Assembly: GCA_027067055.1 (NCBI GenBank)
Contig: JAMOMK010000114.1
Span: forward strand, 1 to 64,000
Source: Lysobacterales bacterium
GTDB lineage: Bacteria; Pseudomonadota; Gammaproteobacteria; Xanthomonadales; Marinicellaceae
Length of the DNA stretch: 64,000 bases
Direction of reading: 5' to 3'
Positions within the stretch are counted from its first letter, which is position 1. Each line of letters opens with the position of its first letter. Below the pieces are notes generated by a model. It searched no databases and had not been told where the DNA came from. It saw nothing but the letters and a program-made list of their open reading frames with translations. Positions 1-7,979 of the stretch are shown piece by piece. A program made the translations under genes and the position numbers.

Positions 1-107
1 ATCACTTTATCTTTTATATTTACGAAAATAATAACGCAATTATCATTGCTGTTATTCATGAAAAGCGGGATATTTTGAAACATTTAACTCATCGTTTGGA
101 AACATAA
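1..107 (+). CDS. ParE/RelE-type toxin, C-terminal end (cut by window edge)
   Basis: An open frame enters from the left edge (codons starting at positions divisible by 3) and stops at TAA 105-107. The visible 34 residues include FYIYENNNAIIIAVIHEK followed by a short helix rich in H, L and R. This is the usual C-terminal strand-plus-helix of RelE/ParE toxins, in which a Y/F-R-I-E-N segment leads into an I-V-A-V-x-H-x-x-M/R-D motif. The start and any antitoxin lie outside the window, so activity cannot be judged. It is on the opposite strand from the parDE pair further on, so it belongs to a different toxin-antitoxin unit. Family call is by eye. Confidence 0.6.
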   Translation, partial: HFIFYIYENNNAIIIAVIHEKRDILKHLTHRLET

Positions 108-143
108 TTAATTCACTATATTTAATAACAAACCAGTAAAAAG

Positions 144-404
144 ATGATAAACCTACAAAACAACCCAAAAGAGTGGGCAACCCTAATGTATGAACTTGAA
201 GATGCAAAAGAACATCTTGAGGATTTAATAAATACAATGAACTCACAAGAAAATATTGATGAGGTGAATTATGAAATAAACCTAGGGCATATTTTCGCAC
301 ACCTGAATCGTGCTTGGAATTCTAGAAATACCATTGGCGAATATACTGATAAGACGCGTTCTATAATCAGTGCTTTTCCAAAAGACATTGAGCCTTGTGG
401 GTAA
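144..404 (+). CDS. hypothetical protein, 86 aa
   Basis: An 86-residue acidic, mostly helical protein with no signal peptide or membrane segment. It starts 36 bp after the cut ParE-like toxin on the same strand and ends before the convergent parE. Its composition (many E, D, N; ELEDAKEHLEDLI amphipathic stretch) looks like a real soluble protein and not a chance frame. The ribosome-binding site is weak (AAAAAG just before ATG). I do not recognise the family. Its position between two toxin-antitoxin units suggests the same accessory gene pool, but no function can be given. Confidence 0.5.
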   Translation: MINLQNNPKEWATLMYELEDAKEHLEDLINTMNSQENIDEVNYEINLGHIFAHLNRAWNSRNTIGEYTDKTRSIISAFPKDIEPCG

Positions 405-454
405 ATAAATTATTTTCTCAATCCATTCATTTAATGTAGGTGCGAGGTATAAGT

Positions 455-751
455 TTATTCTTCAAAACTAGCTTGAACATTCTCCTTATTTAGAATTCTG
501 ATAATTTTTACTGTATTTTTATTTTCAACTAAATAATAAATTGAATGGTTTCGATAAACACTTCTTCGGTAGTTCTTGCGAATATAATCAACTGCTTGCC
601 AGTGATAAGGATTCTCGGAAATTTCTGAAAACCTATTTTTCAATCCCTTTGAGTAGTTTATTGCCTTTGCCACACCAAAATTATCAATGCCATATTCAAA
701 TAAGCGTTCAAAGTCATCTTCTGCTTCTTGATTAAGTGAGTAAGAAGGCAT
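455..751 (-). CDS. parE: ParE-family toxin
   Basis: 98 residues, the normal length for a ParE/RelE-superfamily toxin. The start reads MPSYSLNQEAEDDFERLFEY, typical of ParE (Y-x-L-x-x-x-A-x-x-D-L-x-x-I-x-x-Y). The centre has NPYHWQAVDYIRKNYRR followed by the VYRNHSIYYLVENK strand, and the end has IKIIRILN-like VKIIRILNKENV. ParE toxins poison DNA gyrase; other members of the fold cut ribosome-bound mRNA, and the fold alone does not settle which applies. Its ATG overlaps the stop of the upstream antitoxin gene by one base (TAATG), so the two are translationally coupled. It is complete with no visible damage. Confidence 0.85.
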   Translation of the reverse strand: MPSYSLNQEAEDDFERLFEYGIDNFGVAKAINYSKGLKNRFSEISENPYHWQAVDYIRKNYRRSVYRNHSIYYLVENKNTVKIIRILNKENVQASFEE

Positions 752-996
752 TATAAATTTCTTCTATCCAATACAGCCTGCATAATCTCATCAACACTTC
801 GCGAGCCCTTACCGCTTCTTTCACCTTTGATTAATGCAGCGCGAATGGCTTGAACTTCTGTCAATTGTTCTTGGTCTCGTCGTATCAAATCTCGTACGTA
901 CTCGCTATCATTAGTAAAGTCACCATCATTAATGCGTGACTTTATCCAGTTGCCTTGTTGCTCGGTAAGAGTGATTGTTTTTCTAATTGTTGCCAT
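751..996 (-). CDS. parD: ParD-family antitoxin
   Basis: An 81-residue ribbon-helix-helix antitoxin. I place the start at the ATG giving MATIRKTITLTEQQ, not at an in-frame upstream ATG 39 bases earlier, because ParD proteins begin with this short beta strand. The N-terminal half carries the DNA-binding ribbon-helix-helix (RKTITLTEQQGNWIKSRI, then DGDFTNDSEYVRDLIRRDQ). The C-terminal half (about residues 45-81, ending SVDEIMQAVLDRR) should wrap around ParE. The gene precedes parE on the minus strand with a one-base overlap, the standard parDE order, and would be expected to autorepress the operon from the 1000-1110 region. Confidence 0.88.
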   Translation of the reverse strand: MATIRKTITLTEQQGNWIKSRINDGDFTNDSEYVRDLIRRDQEQLTEVQAIRAALIKGERSGKGSRSVDEIMQAVLDRRNL

Positions 997-1111
997 AAAT
1001 TCACTTAATTGCATACTATTGGTGCAGTATAGCATACATGTTTTTATTCAACCAGAACTCCAATGAAAATCGTCATTTGACAAATTATTCAATTAATCAT
1101 TAAATACAACA

Positions 1112-2599
1112 ATGAAACAAAAAAACGAATTATACGCTGCGGTTGATTTGGGATCTAACTCTTTTCATATGGTGGTGGCTGAAATTGTTAATCATCAGAT
1201 GCATGTGATTGATCGACATAAGGACATGGTGCGTTTGGCTAATGGGCTGGATGATAAAGGGCGTTTGTCGGATGAGAAGATGGATGAGGCGATTGCTTCG
1301 CTTGAGAAAATAGGGCAGCGCATTGTGCATATTCCAAAATCCCATCTGCGCATTGTTGGCACCAATACATTACGCAAGGCTAAAAATGCTGAGGAGTTTT
1401 TAGCGCGGGCATCAATTGCTTTGGGTAAACCGATTGATATTATTTCGGGTCGTGAGGAGGCACGGATTTTGTATTTGGGAGTCGCGCATTCTCTTGCCAG
1501 TAACCAAGGTAAGCGGTTGGTGATTGATATTGGAGGAGGTTCAACTGAGTTGATAATTGGTGAAGAATTCACCCCATTGTTGCGTGAATCTCTGCACATG
1601 GGTTGTGTCAGTTACACCAAGAAATTCTTTGCTGATGGTCTTATTTCAAAATCTAATTTTAAAAAAGCTGTCCGTTCTGCGCAACGACAACTGCTTTCAA
1701 TTGTCAGCAAATACCAATTGACGGGCTGGAATATTGTTATAGGTGCATCGGGGAGTATGCGCTCCACTGCTAAGGTCATCACAGAAAACAATTATGCTCG
1801 TTATGGAATCGAGAAAGAGGGTTTGGATAAGCTTATTAAGAAGTGCTACGATTTAGGCACTATTGACAAGCTCAAAAACCTTGATGGATTAAGCTCTCGT
1901 CGTCGTCCTGTCTTTATCGGTGGGTTAGCCATTATAAAAGCCTTATTTGACTCACTGGATTTGCATACAATCCAGGCTTCAAGTGGTGCTTTACGCGAGG
2001 GTATTGTTTATGATTTAAGTGGCCGTTTACACCACAATGATATTCGACAGCGAAGTATTGATAAACTTGTCAAACAGTTTGAAATTGATATAACACATAG
2101 TAAGCGTGTCAAATCAACCATCGATGATTTAATAAAGTTAAGCAATATTAAACTCTCCAAGTCTCAACATGAATTACTTGATTGGGCAGCACAGTTGCAT
2201 GAGTTGGGTTTAAATATTTCCCATTCACATTTTGAAAAACACGCAGCTTACATAATCAGTCATGCTGACATGCCAGGGTTTTCAAACCAAGAGCAAATTA
2301 AACTGTCTGTAATTGTGGCTTTGTTAAGGCGAAAAATCACAAAAGAATGGCTCAACAAACTATCCAATAAGCAACAACTTAAGTTGTTGCCGTTAATCGT
2401 AATCTTTCGCGCTGCGACTTTACTCAATCGTCCAAGAACAGACGAAAGTATCGAATTGGAATCCATCACATTAAATGATAAAGTTATTGAGATTAAATTC
2501 CAAAAAGAATGGCTAAACAATCACCCTTTAACCGAAGAAGATTTACATTCTGAAGCTAAATACCTAAAGTCATTGGAAGTAGAGTATTTAATTTTCTAA
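1112..2599 (+). CDS. ppx: exopolyphosphatase / Ppx-GppA phosphatase
   Basis: 495 residues, the length of bacterial exopolyphosphatase. It begins with the first ASKHA phosphate-binding motif (AAVDLGSNSFHMVVAEI, residues 9-25). The second motif VIDIGGGSTELIIGEE follows at about 137-152, and the third, with a GASGSMRS loop, at about 211. The C-terminal part (from about 310) is the all-helical HD-like domain with HELGLNISHSHFEKHAAYII. Ppx removes terminal phosphate from inorganic polyphosphate; GppA uses pppGpp, and sequence alone does not fully separate them, though the length favours Ppx. No ppk neighbour is present. The gene stands alone between parDE and valS. Confidence 0.9.
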   Translation: MKQKNELYAAVDLGSNSFHMVVAEIVNHQMHVIDRHKDMVRLANGLDDKGRLSDEKMDEAIASLEKIGQRIVHIPKSHLRIVGTNTLRKAKNAEEFLARASIALGKPIDIISGREEARILYLGVAHSLASNQGKRLVIDIGGGSTELIIGEEFTPLLRESLHMGCVSYTKKFFADGLISKSNFKKAVRSAQRQLLSIVSKYQLTGWNIVIGASGSMRSTAKVITENNYARYGIEKEGLDKLIKKCYDLGTIDKLKNLDGLSSRRRPVFIGGLAIIKALFDSLDLHTIQASSGALREGIVYDLSGRLHHNDIRQRSIDKLVKQFEIDITHSKRVKSTIDDLIKLSNIKLSKSQHELLDWAAQLHELGLNISHSHFEKHAAYIISHADMPGFSNQEQIKLSVIVALLRRKITKEWLNKLSNKQQLKLLPLIVIFRAATLLNRPRTDESIELESITLNDKVIEIKFQKEWLNNHPLTEEDLHSEAKYLKSLEVEYLIF

Positions 2600-2932
2600 A
2601 AATATTTTTAATCTACGCCATCACAAGCATTAGGCGAACGATATGTTGAATTCGGAACGGGCTGGCGAGAATTGTTTATTTTCAGCAAAGGCTGTATTTC
2701 AACATTTATGTAAATTAAGGCGCAGCTCTAAAAAGTAGTTGCATTTGACTTCGTAACCTTACGTACCTTAAATCTCGCTCCCACGCGGAGCATGGGAACT
2801 AGTTAAACCTCCGCGCCTCTTGCGCTACTTAAACAGCGAAGCGCGTAGCCAAAGATTGCGATGCCCAATGAGATACCTGTCTTCGCAGGTATGACGGTTT
2901 ACTTATTGGAGTATGACACAGCATTTTGAGTT
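2600..2932. repeat. intergenic stretch with dispersed-repeat fragments
   Basis: About 330 bp without a gene between ppx and the convergent valS. It holds pieces of short dispersed repeats. One is a hairpin-forming segment around 2777-2805 (TCCCACGCGGAGCATGGGA), related to a segment at 12,612-12,640. Another is around 2869-2896, where ACCTG-TCTTCG-CAGGT forms a small stem-loop of the type often found at the end of dispersed palindromic units. No coding potential was seen. Confidence 0.5.
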
Positions 2933-5698
2933 TTACATATTCTCCAATTTAACCAACTGACCTTTTAGTTCTTCTAATTTATGCTCATTTGCTGCTAATG
3001 TATCTTTTTCTTTATTTACTACCGCCTCAGGTGCGGAGCTAACAAAGCGTTCGTTTTTGAGTTTGCCAGCACTTCGGGCGATTTCTTTATTGGCTGTTTC
3101 GATTAATTTATTAATGCGTGCTATTTCGGCATCGACATCAATTAAGCCAGCTAGTGGAATATTGACTTTCATTTCGCCAATCAGCGCTACGGCTGATTCT
3201 GGTGCTTGTTCGTCTTCTTTTAAGACTGAAATGTTTTCCAGTTGTGCCATGGTTTTTAATAAAGCTTCATTGTTGGCTAAGACACTTAAATCATTGGCAG
3301 AAGTATTTTCTAAAATTATACTTAAAGGTTTTCGCGGTGAGATATTCATTTCGCCACGAATTTGACGGACACCTAATACGGCAGCTTGTAACCACTGCAT
3401 GTCTTTGAATGATTTTCCATCCACCAATTTAGCATTGAATTCGGGAAATTGGGCAATCATTATGCTGTCACTTGGCAACTCTAGTTTTATTTTGAGTTCT
3501 TGCCAAATTTCTTCTGTAATAAACGGCATGATTGGGTGCAATAAGCGCAAGGCTTCATCTAACACATATAATAAGGTGTGTTGCACATTGTATTTGGTGT
3601 TTTCGTCTTGCTTGAGTAATGGTTTGGCAAGTTCCACAAACCAGTCACAATAGTTGTTCCAAATAAAGTCATAAATACATTGCGAGGCTAAATCCAAACG
3701 GAAGTTGTCTAAATGTTTGCGGTAATCAGCAATGCTGTTTTGCAATTGCGATAATATCCATAATTCGGCGGTTGAATTAGGCTTCCATTTTTGTGTATCC
3801 AGTTTAAAGTCTTCTGTGTTCATGAAAACAAAACGTGAGGCGTTGAATATTTTGTTGCAGAAATTACGGTAGCTTTCCAAACGGTTCATGTCAAAACGCA
3901 AGTGTCTGCCGTTGGTTGCAAGAGCTGCAAAGGTGAATCTTAATGCGTCACAACCATTGGGGTTGATTCCATCAGGAAATTCTTTGCGGGTAGCTTTTTC
4001 AACTTTGGCAGCCATTTTGGGTTGCATTAAACCACTGGTACGTTTTGTGATGAGTTCTTCTAACTCTATACCGTCAATAATATCAATTGGGTCTAAAACA
4101 TTGCCCTTTGACTTAGACATTTTTTGTCCTTGTGAGTCATTTATAAGTCCGTGAATATAAACCGTTTCAAATGGAATTTGATCCATAAATTTACAACCAG
4201 CCATAATCATACGCGCGACCCAGAAAAAGATAATGTCAAAACCTGTAACCAAAACTTGGGTTGGATAAAATTCTTTTAAACGGTCAGTCTCTTCAGGCCA
4301 TCCTAGAGTTGAAAAAGGCCAAAGGTTAGATGAAAACCATGTATCAAATACATCTTCATCTTGGGTGAGTTTGAAATCATTGGCTAAATTGTATTTTTCA
4401 CGTACCTTTTCTTCGGTTTCGGCTACATAAATTTTACCTTCTTCATCGTACCAAGCGGGAACTCGGTGTCCCCACCATAATTGGCGTGAGATACACCAAT
4501 CTTCTATGTTTTCCATCCACTGGTAATAAGTTTTATCCCAGTTTTCGGGAACAAATTTTATTTCACCTTCTTTAACAACATCCAGTGCTTTTTTTGCCAT
4601 GGTATCGACTTTGACATACCATTGGTCGGTGCGGTAAGGTTCGACAATACTGTGCGAACGATCACCACGAGGTACCATGACTTTATGGGGTTCAATCTTT
4701 TCCAGTAAGCCAAGTTCTTCAAAATCAGCAACAATTTGTTTACGTGCATCAAACCTATCCATGCCACGGTAAGCCTCAGGCATGTCGTCATTGATTTTGG
4801 CATCATCGGTTAAGACATTAATAATCTCTAAATCGTGGCGTTTGCCAATTTCTGCATCATTAAAGTCATGGGCTGGAGTAATTTTCACACAGCCTGTACC
4901 AAATTCTAAATCGACATAATCATCAGCAATAACCTTGATTTTACGGCCAGTTAAGGGTAAGTCAACGGTCTTGCCGACTAAATCAGTGTAACGCACGTCA
5001 TTTGGGTTAACGGCAATGGCAGAATCTCCCAACATGGTTTCAGGGCGAGTGGTAGCAACAATAACATAACCCTTACCATCGGTTCTAGGGTATTTCAGAT
5101 GCCATAAAAAACCATCTTCTTCAGCTGATTCGACTTCTAAATTTGATAATGCGGTTTGTAATACTGGGTCCCAATTGACTAATCTTTTGCCGCGATAAAT
5201 TAAGCCTTCATCGTATAAATCAATAAACTGCTTTTGTACCGCTTTGGATAAGCCTTCGTCCATGGTAAAGCGTTCAGTTTCCCAATCAACTGATGCACCC
5301 AGGCGACGAATTTGCGATTGAATATGCCCTGCGGATTTTTCTTTCCACTGCCAAACCTTATCCAAAAACTTTTCACGACCCAATTCAGTGCGCTTAATGC
5401 CATCGGCAAGCAATTGACGTTCGACCACCATTTGAGTGGCAATACCTGCATGGTCGGTACCACATTGCCACAAGGTTTTTTTGCCTTGCATACGGTTATA
5501 ACGGATAAGTACGTCCATAATAGTGTCTTGAAAAGCGTGCCCCATGTGTAAAGAACCTGTCACATTAGGTGGCGGCAGCATGATGCAAAAAGTCTCATCA
5601 CTTTTAGCGCCATTATCACTTGGGCTAAAGTAGCCTGCCTCTTCCCATTGCTTGTACCAACGGCTTTCTATGTCTTTTGGATTGTATTTTTCTATCAT
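2933..5698 (-). CDS. valS: valyl-tRNA synthetase
   Basis: 921 residues, class I aminoacyl-tRNA synthetase that charges tRNA-Val. The HIGH-type motif is seen as GSLHMGHAFQD (about residues 48-58) and the KMSKS loop as GQKMSKSKGN (about 533). The CP1 editing domain lies between them (with TTRPETMLGDSAIAVNP). The C-terminal anticodon-binding domain carries LHPIMPFITEEIWQ, and the last 70 residues form the ValS coiled coil (INKLIETANKEIARSAGKLKNE region). The start ATG lies only 12 bp from the inverted-repeat arm of a GxxExxY module, and no clear Shine-Dalgarno sequence is visible. In many gammaproteobacteria valS follows pepA-holC; here the island separates it from pepA. Confidence 0.97.
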   Translation of the reverse strand: MIEKYNPKDIESRWYKQWEEAGYFSPSDNGAKSDETFCIMLPPPNVTGSLHMGHAFQDTIMDVLIRYNRMQGKKTLWQCGTDHAGIATQMVVERQLLADGIKRTELGREKFLDKVWQWKEKSAGHIQSQIRRLGASVDWETERFTMDEGLSKAVQKQFIDLYDEGLIYRGKRLVNWDPVLQTALSNLEVESAEEDGFLWHLKYPRTDGKGYVIVATTRPETMLGDSAIAVNPNDVRYTDLVGKTVDLPLTGRKIKVIADDYVDLEFGTGCVKITPAHDFNDAEIGKRHDLEIINVLTDDAKINDDMPEAYRGMDRFDARKQIVADFEELGLLEKIEPHKVMVPRGDRSHSIVEPYRTDQWYVKVDTMAKKALDVVKEGEIKFVPENWDKTYYQWMENIEDWCISRQLWWGHRVPAWYDEEGKIYVAETEEKVREKYNLANDFKLTQDEDVFDTWFSSNLWPFSTLGWPEETDRLKEFYPTQVLVTGFDIIFFWVARMIMAGCKFMDQIPFETVYIHGLINDSQGQKMSKSKGNVLDPIDIIDGIELEELITKRTSGLMQPKMAAKVEKATRKEFPDGINPNGCDALRFTFAALATNGRHLRFDMNRLESYRNFCNKIFNASRFVFMNTEDFKLDTQKWKPNSTAELWILSQLQNSIADYRKHLDNFRLDLASQCIYDFIWNNYCDWFVELAKPLLKQDENTKYNVQHTLLYVLDEALRLLHPIMPFITEEIWQELKIKLELPSDSIMIAQFPEFNAKLVDGKSFKDMQWLQAAVLGVRQIRGEMNISPRKPLSIILENTSANDLSVLANNEALLKTMAQLENISVLKEDEQAPESAVALIGEMKVNIPLAGLIDVDAEIARINKLIETANKEIARSAGKLKNERFVSSAPEAVVNKEKDTLAANEHKLEELKGQLVKLENM

Positions 5699-5710
5699 AA
5701 GTTTTGTTTA

Positions 5711-5753
5711 GTAACGCAAAGAGCGCAAAGAAGGCGCAAAGTTTCGCAAAGTT
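5711..5753. repeat. left inverted-repeat arm of GxxExxY module 1
   Basis: A 43-bp arm made of repeated CGCAAAG-type units (GTAACGCAAAGAGCGC then AAGAAGGCGCAAAG then TTTCGCAAAG). Its reverse complement is found with a few small differences at 6141-6185, on the other side of the GxxExxY gene. The arm ends 2 bp from the gene's stop codon and begins 12 bp from the valS start. Confidence 0.85.
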
Positions 5754-5754
5754 T

Positions 5755-6135
5755 TTATAGGTTATTAACTAATCTTTTTATTCCTGATTTTAATAGTGAT
5801 TCATTAAAGTTGATAAGCAGTCCTAGTTTATAGTTTCCAAGTTTTAAGTAAGTTAAAAGTTGTGCTTTGTGGCTTGGAGTTAATTTTTCTACAGCTTTTA
5901 ATTCTATGATCACCTTCTTCTCAACCAACAGATTGATTCGATAGCCGTATTCTAATTTTATTTTTTTATAATTGACAGGGCAAGGAAGTTCTTTTTCAAC
6001 TTTAAGTCCAGATTTTAATAATTCATAGTGTAAACACTCTTGATAAGCTGATTCTAACAAACCAGGGCCAAGGGTTTTATGAACCTCAATCGCACAACCA
6101 ATAATTATATTTGAAATGTTATTTTCATCAATCAT
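5755..6135 (-). CDS. GxxExxY protein (complete copy)
   Basis: 126 residues of the GxxExxY family (PDDEXK-like nuclease fold, function unknown). The defining segment is seen as IGCAIEVHKTLGPGLLESAY (about residues 12-31), where GLLESAY carries the G-x-x-E-x-x-Y signature. It is followed by a conserved strand region (INLLVEKKVIIELKAVEKL, with the E-x-K of the fold) and a C-terminal HKAQLLTYLKLGNYKLGLLINFN block. The gene fills almost all of the space between two inverted-repeat arms. A second, broken copy of the same family with its own arms lies at 12,689-13,238. Members are often found near repeats or in rRNA insertions in other bacteria, but no experimental role is known to me. Confidence 0.85.
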   Translation of the reverse strand: MIDENNISNIIIGCAIEVHKTLGPGLLESAYQECLHYELLKSGLKVEKELPCPVNYKKIKLEYGYRINLLVEKKVIIELKAVEKLTPSHKAQLLTYLKLGNYKLGLLINFNESLLKSGIKRLVNNL

Positions 6136-6140
6136 AAATT

Positions 6141-6185
6141 ACTTTGCGAAACTTTGCGCCTCCTTCTTCGCGCCCTTTGCGTAAC
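6141..6185. repeat. right inverted-repeat arm of GxxExxY module 1
   Basis: Imperfect reverse complement of 5711-5753: ACTTTGCGAAACTTTGCGCC, then CTTCTTCGCGCCCTTTGCGT. It lies 5 bp upstream of the GxxExxY start codon, so any promoter for that gene must overlap or lie beyond the arm. Confidence 0.85.
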
Positions 6186-6304
6186 GCTTTTAAATTATGG
6201 CATTATCCAATATTTGTTTTAGCTTTAATATATTTTTTTGATGAATAAGTTGATTTTATTAAAGAAGCTCTGCAAGAGTTGAAAGATGCTAGGAAAACCT
6301 AGAA

Positions 6305-7879
6305 CCCTAATCCCGATATAGAAAAGTCAAAACAAGCAGTAAGCCTTGGTGTATAATGGTTTTACTACAAATCAAAAATCACCCAACGGGTGAAACCAAG
6401 GCTTATGAATATATTACCACACAACTTATCAACAACGCATGAACTTTTAACATCCAGAGGTGGATTGCTTGCAATAGCTACTCTAATGCAAGAACTAAAC
6501 CTCACAAACCTAATCGACAAACATTTTGTTTAACCCAAGAGCAACAGAGGTTTTAAACCCTCCGTATTTTTAAATTCTCTTATACTAATGCAGCACGAAG
6601 GTGGAATACGTTTAGATGACCTGAAGTACCTTAAAAAAGATGAAGCCATAACAAAATTGCTGGGATTGAAGGACATTCCACAACCTGACTCTGTTGGCGA
6701 TTGGTTACGTAGAATGGGAACATCTGGAGTCGATGCCATATCATTAATCAATAGAGAATTATGTCGTATTGCACTCAAAGAAACCAATGGTATCACCCTA
6801 GATATAGATGCATCGGAAATCATCAGCAATAAAAAGGAAGCAAAAAAGACCTACAAATATAACCAAGGCTATATGCCAATGGTTGGTCACATAGCAGAAA
6901 TAAACCATGTGATCCAAACTGATTTTCGAGAAGGCAATGTTGCACCAAAAACTGAAAATTTAGAATTTATAAAAAAATGTGTGAGCAACCTACCAAAAGG
7001 AGTAAAACTCAAGAACTTAAGAATTGACTGTGCAGGCTATCAAAAGTCCATTATAAAATATTGCGATGAAGAAGAAATCCACTTTGCAATTAGAGCTATA
7101 AAGAGTAAATCATTAACAAGTTACATAAACAATTTAGATGAAACCCAGTGGGATCCCGTCATTAAATCAGACGGTAAAGCATCTCAAATAAGTAGCCACA
7201 GAACAACCCATAATATTTCAGATTATAAAAAACCTTTCACATTGATTATTCAAAGAACAGCAAAATCAGGACAACTGGAGCTAAATATTGGTTCTCCAAG
7301 TGATGAAATAGAGTCAAATGGCTATGTTTACCGTGCAATAGCAACATCATTAGATCACATGAGTGATAGTGAAAGCATCAGTTGGTATGGTATGAGAGCT
7401 GAAAAGTCTGAGAATAAGATTAAAGAATTAATGCTGGATTTTGGTGGAGCGCACATGCTGATGAATTTAAAAAAAGCCGTGCCAAAGCAGTTAGGTTGAG
7501 GATTTATGCCATGGCAGCCAAGCTAATCAAACATTCACGTCAATACAAATTGAAATTACAAAATTTCAATCAAAGCTTATTGTTACAAATAATAGACAAA
7601 ATTACACGCTATGGATTTTACCCTATCTTAGAATAGCTACTTATTAAGTAGTCGCACAAACAAGTGAGCAAAACCAGTCAGCCAATATCTACCTATGCCT
7701 AGAATTTGTCAAATGTTGGTATAAGCCGATGATTTTGTAAATATATATGAAAATTTTTGAAATTAAGACACATAACATCGAATTTCAAATAATTTAAGTT
7801 TGAATTGTAACTCGAAAACCCAAGTTTCTCTAAAAACCAAGATTTGATAGAGAATTTAAGTTCTATATCGGGATTTGGG
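6305..7879 (+). mobile_element. decayed IS1380-family insertion sequence
   Basis: The element is delimited by 19-bp terminal inverted repeats: CCCTAATCCCGATATAGAA at 6305-6323 and the reverse complement of CCCAAATCCCGATATAGAA at 7861-7879 (one mismatch). A 5-bp direct repeat TAGAA flanks it at 6300-6304 and 7880-7884, as expected for target-site duplication by this family. The only gene inside is a broken IS1380-type transposase. The ends are intact although the transposase is dead, so it could only move if a related enzyme is present elsewhere. Confidence 0.85.
6405..7636 (+). pseudogene. IS1380-family transposase, broken
   Basis: The frame begins MNILPHNLSTTHELLTSRGG and meets an in-frame TAA at 6531-6533. 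It then continues in the same frame through SNRGFKPSVFLNSLI and the open stretch 6588-7499. Family motifs include LDIDASEIISNKKEAKKTYK, GYMPMVGHIAE, TDFREGNVAP and the C-terminal ISWYGMRAEKSENKIKELMLDFG (YREK-like). After that the usual block of about 50 residues seems deleted. The reading then shifts frame near 7478, where AKAVRLRIYAMAAKLIKHS continues to a TAG at 7634-7636. Stop codon, frameshift and deletion together make it inactive. Confidence 0.85.
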
Positions 7880-7908
7880 TAGAACCTGAATTAGAACTAA
7901 ATCAAAAT

Positions 7909-7946
7909 TTTACATTCCAATTGTTGTTGTTGTTGTTGTGTATAAT
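7909..7946 (+). promoter_or_regulatory. candidate promoter of DGR target 1 with TTG repeat in the spacer
   Basis: A perfect -10 hexamer TATAAT lies at 7941-7946. A good -35 match TTTACA is at 7909-7914, but the spacer is 26 bp. That spacer contains six tandem TTG units (7921-7938). Loss of three units would give the ideal 17 bp. The predicted transcript would start about 27 bp before the ATG at 7980. No better -35 is seen at the normal distance. Promoter activity is a prediction. Confidence 0.45.
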
Positions 7947-7979
7947 TCTGTCTATCAAACGGACAAACGGATAACATCA

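Noticed and set aside
52-300. Minus-strand frame of 82 codons at the left edge
   Set aside because: It overlaps both the toxin end and the 144-404 gene antisense, and its residues (hydrophobic, no pattern) look like a chance frame.
1195-1599. A 134-codon frame on the minus strand within ppx
   Set aside because: It is the antisense shadow of a clear Ppx gene. Similar shadows within valS, pepA, purL, ettA and sppA were also ignored.
7921-7938. TTG tandem repeat as part of a coding region starting at GTG 7938
   Set aside because: The longer N-terminus would spoil the signal peptide and overlap a perfect -10 box; the ATG at 7980 fits better.
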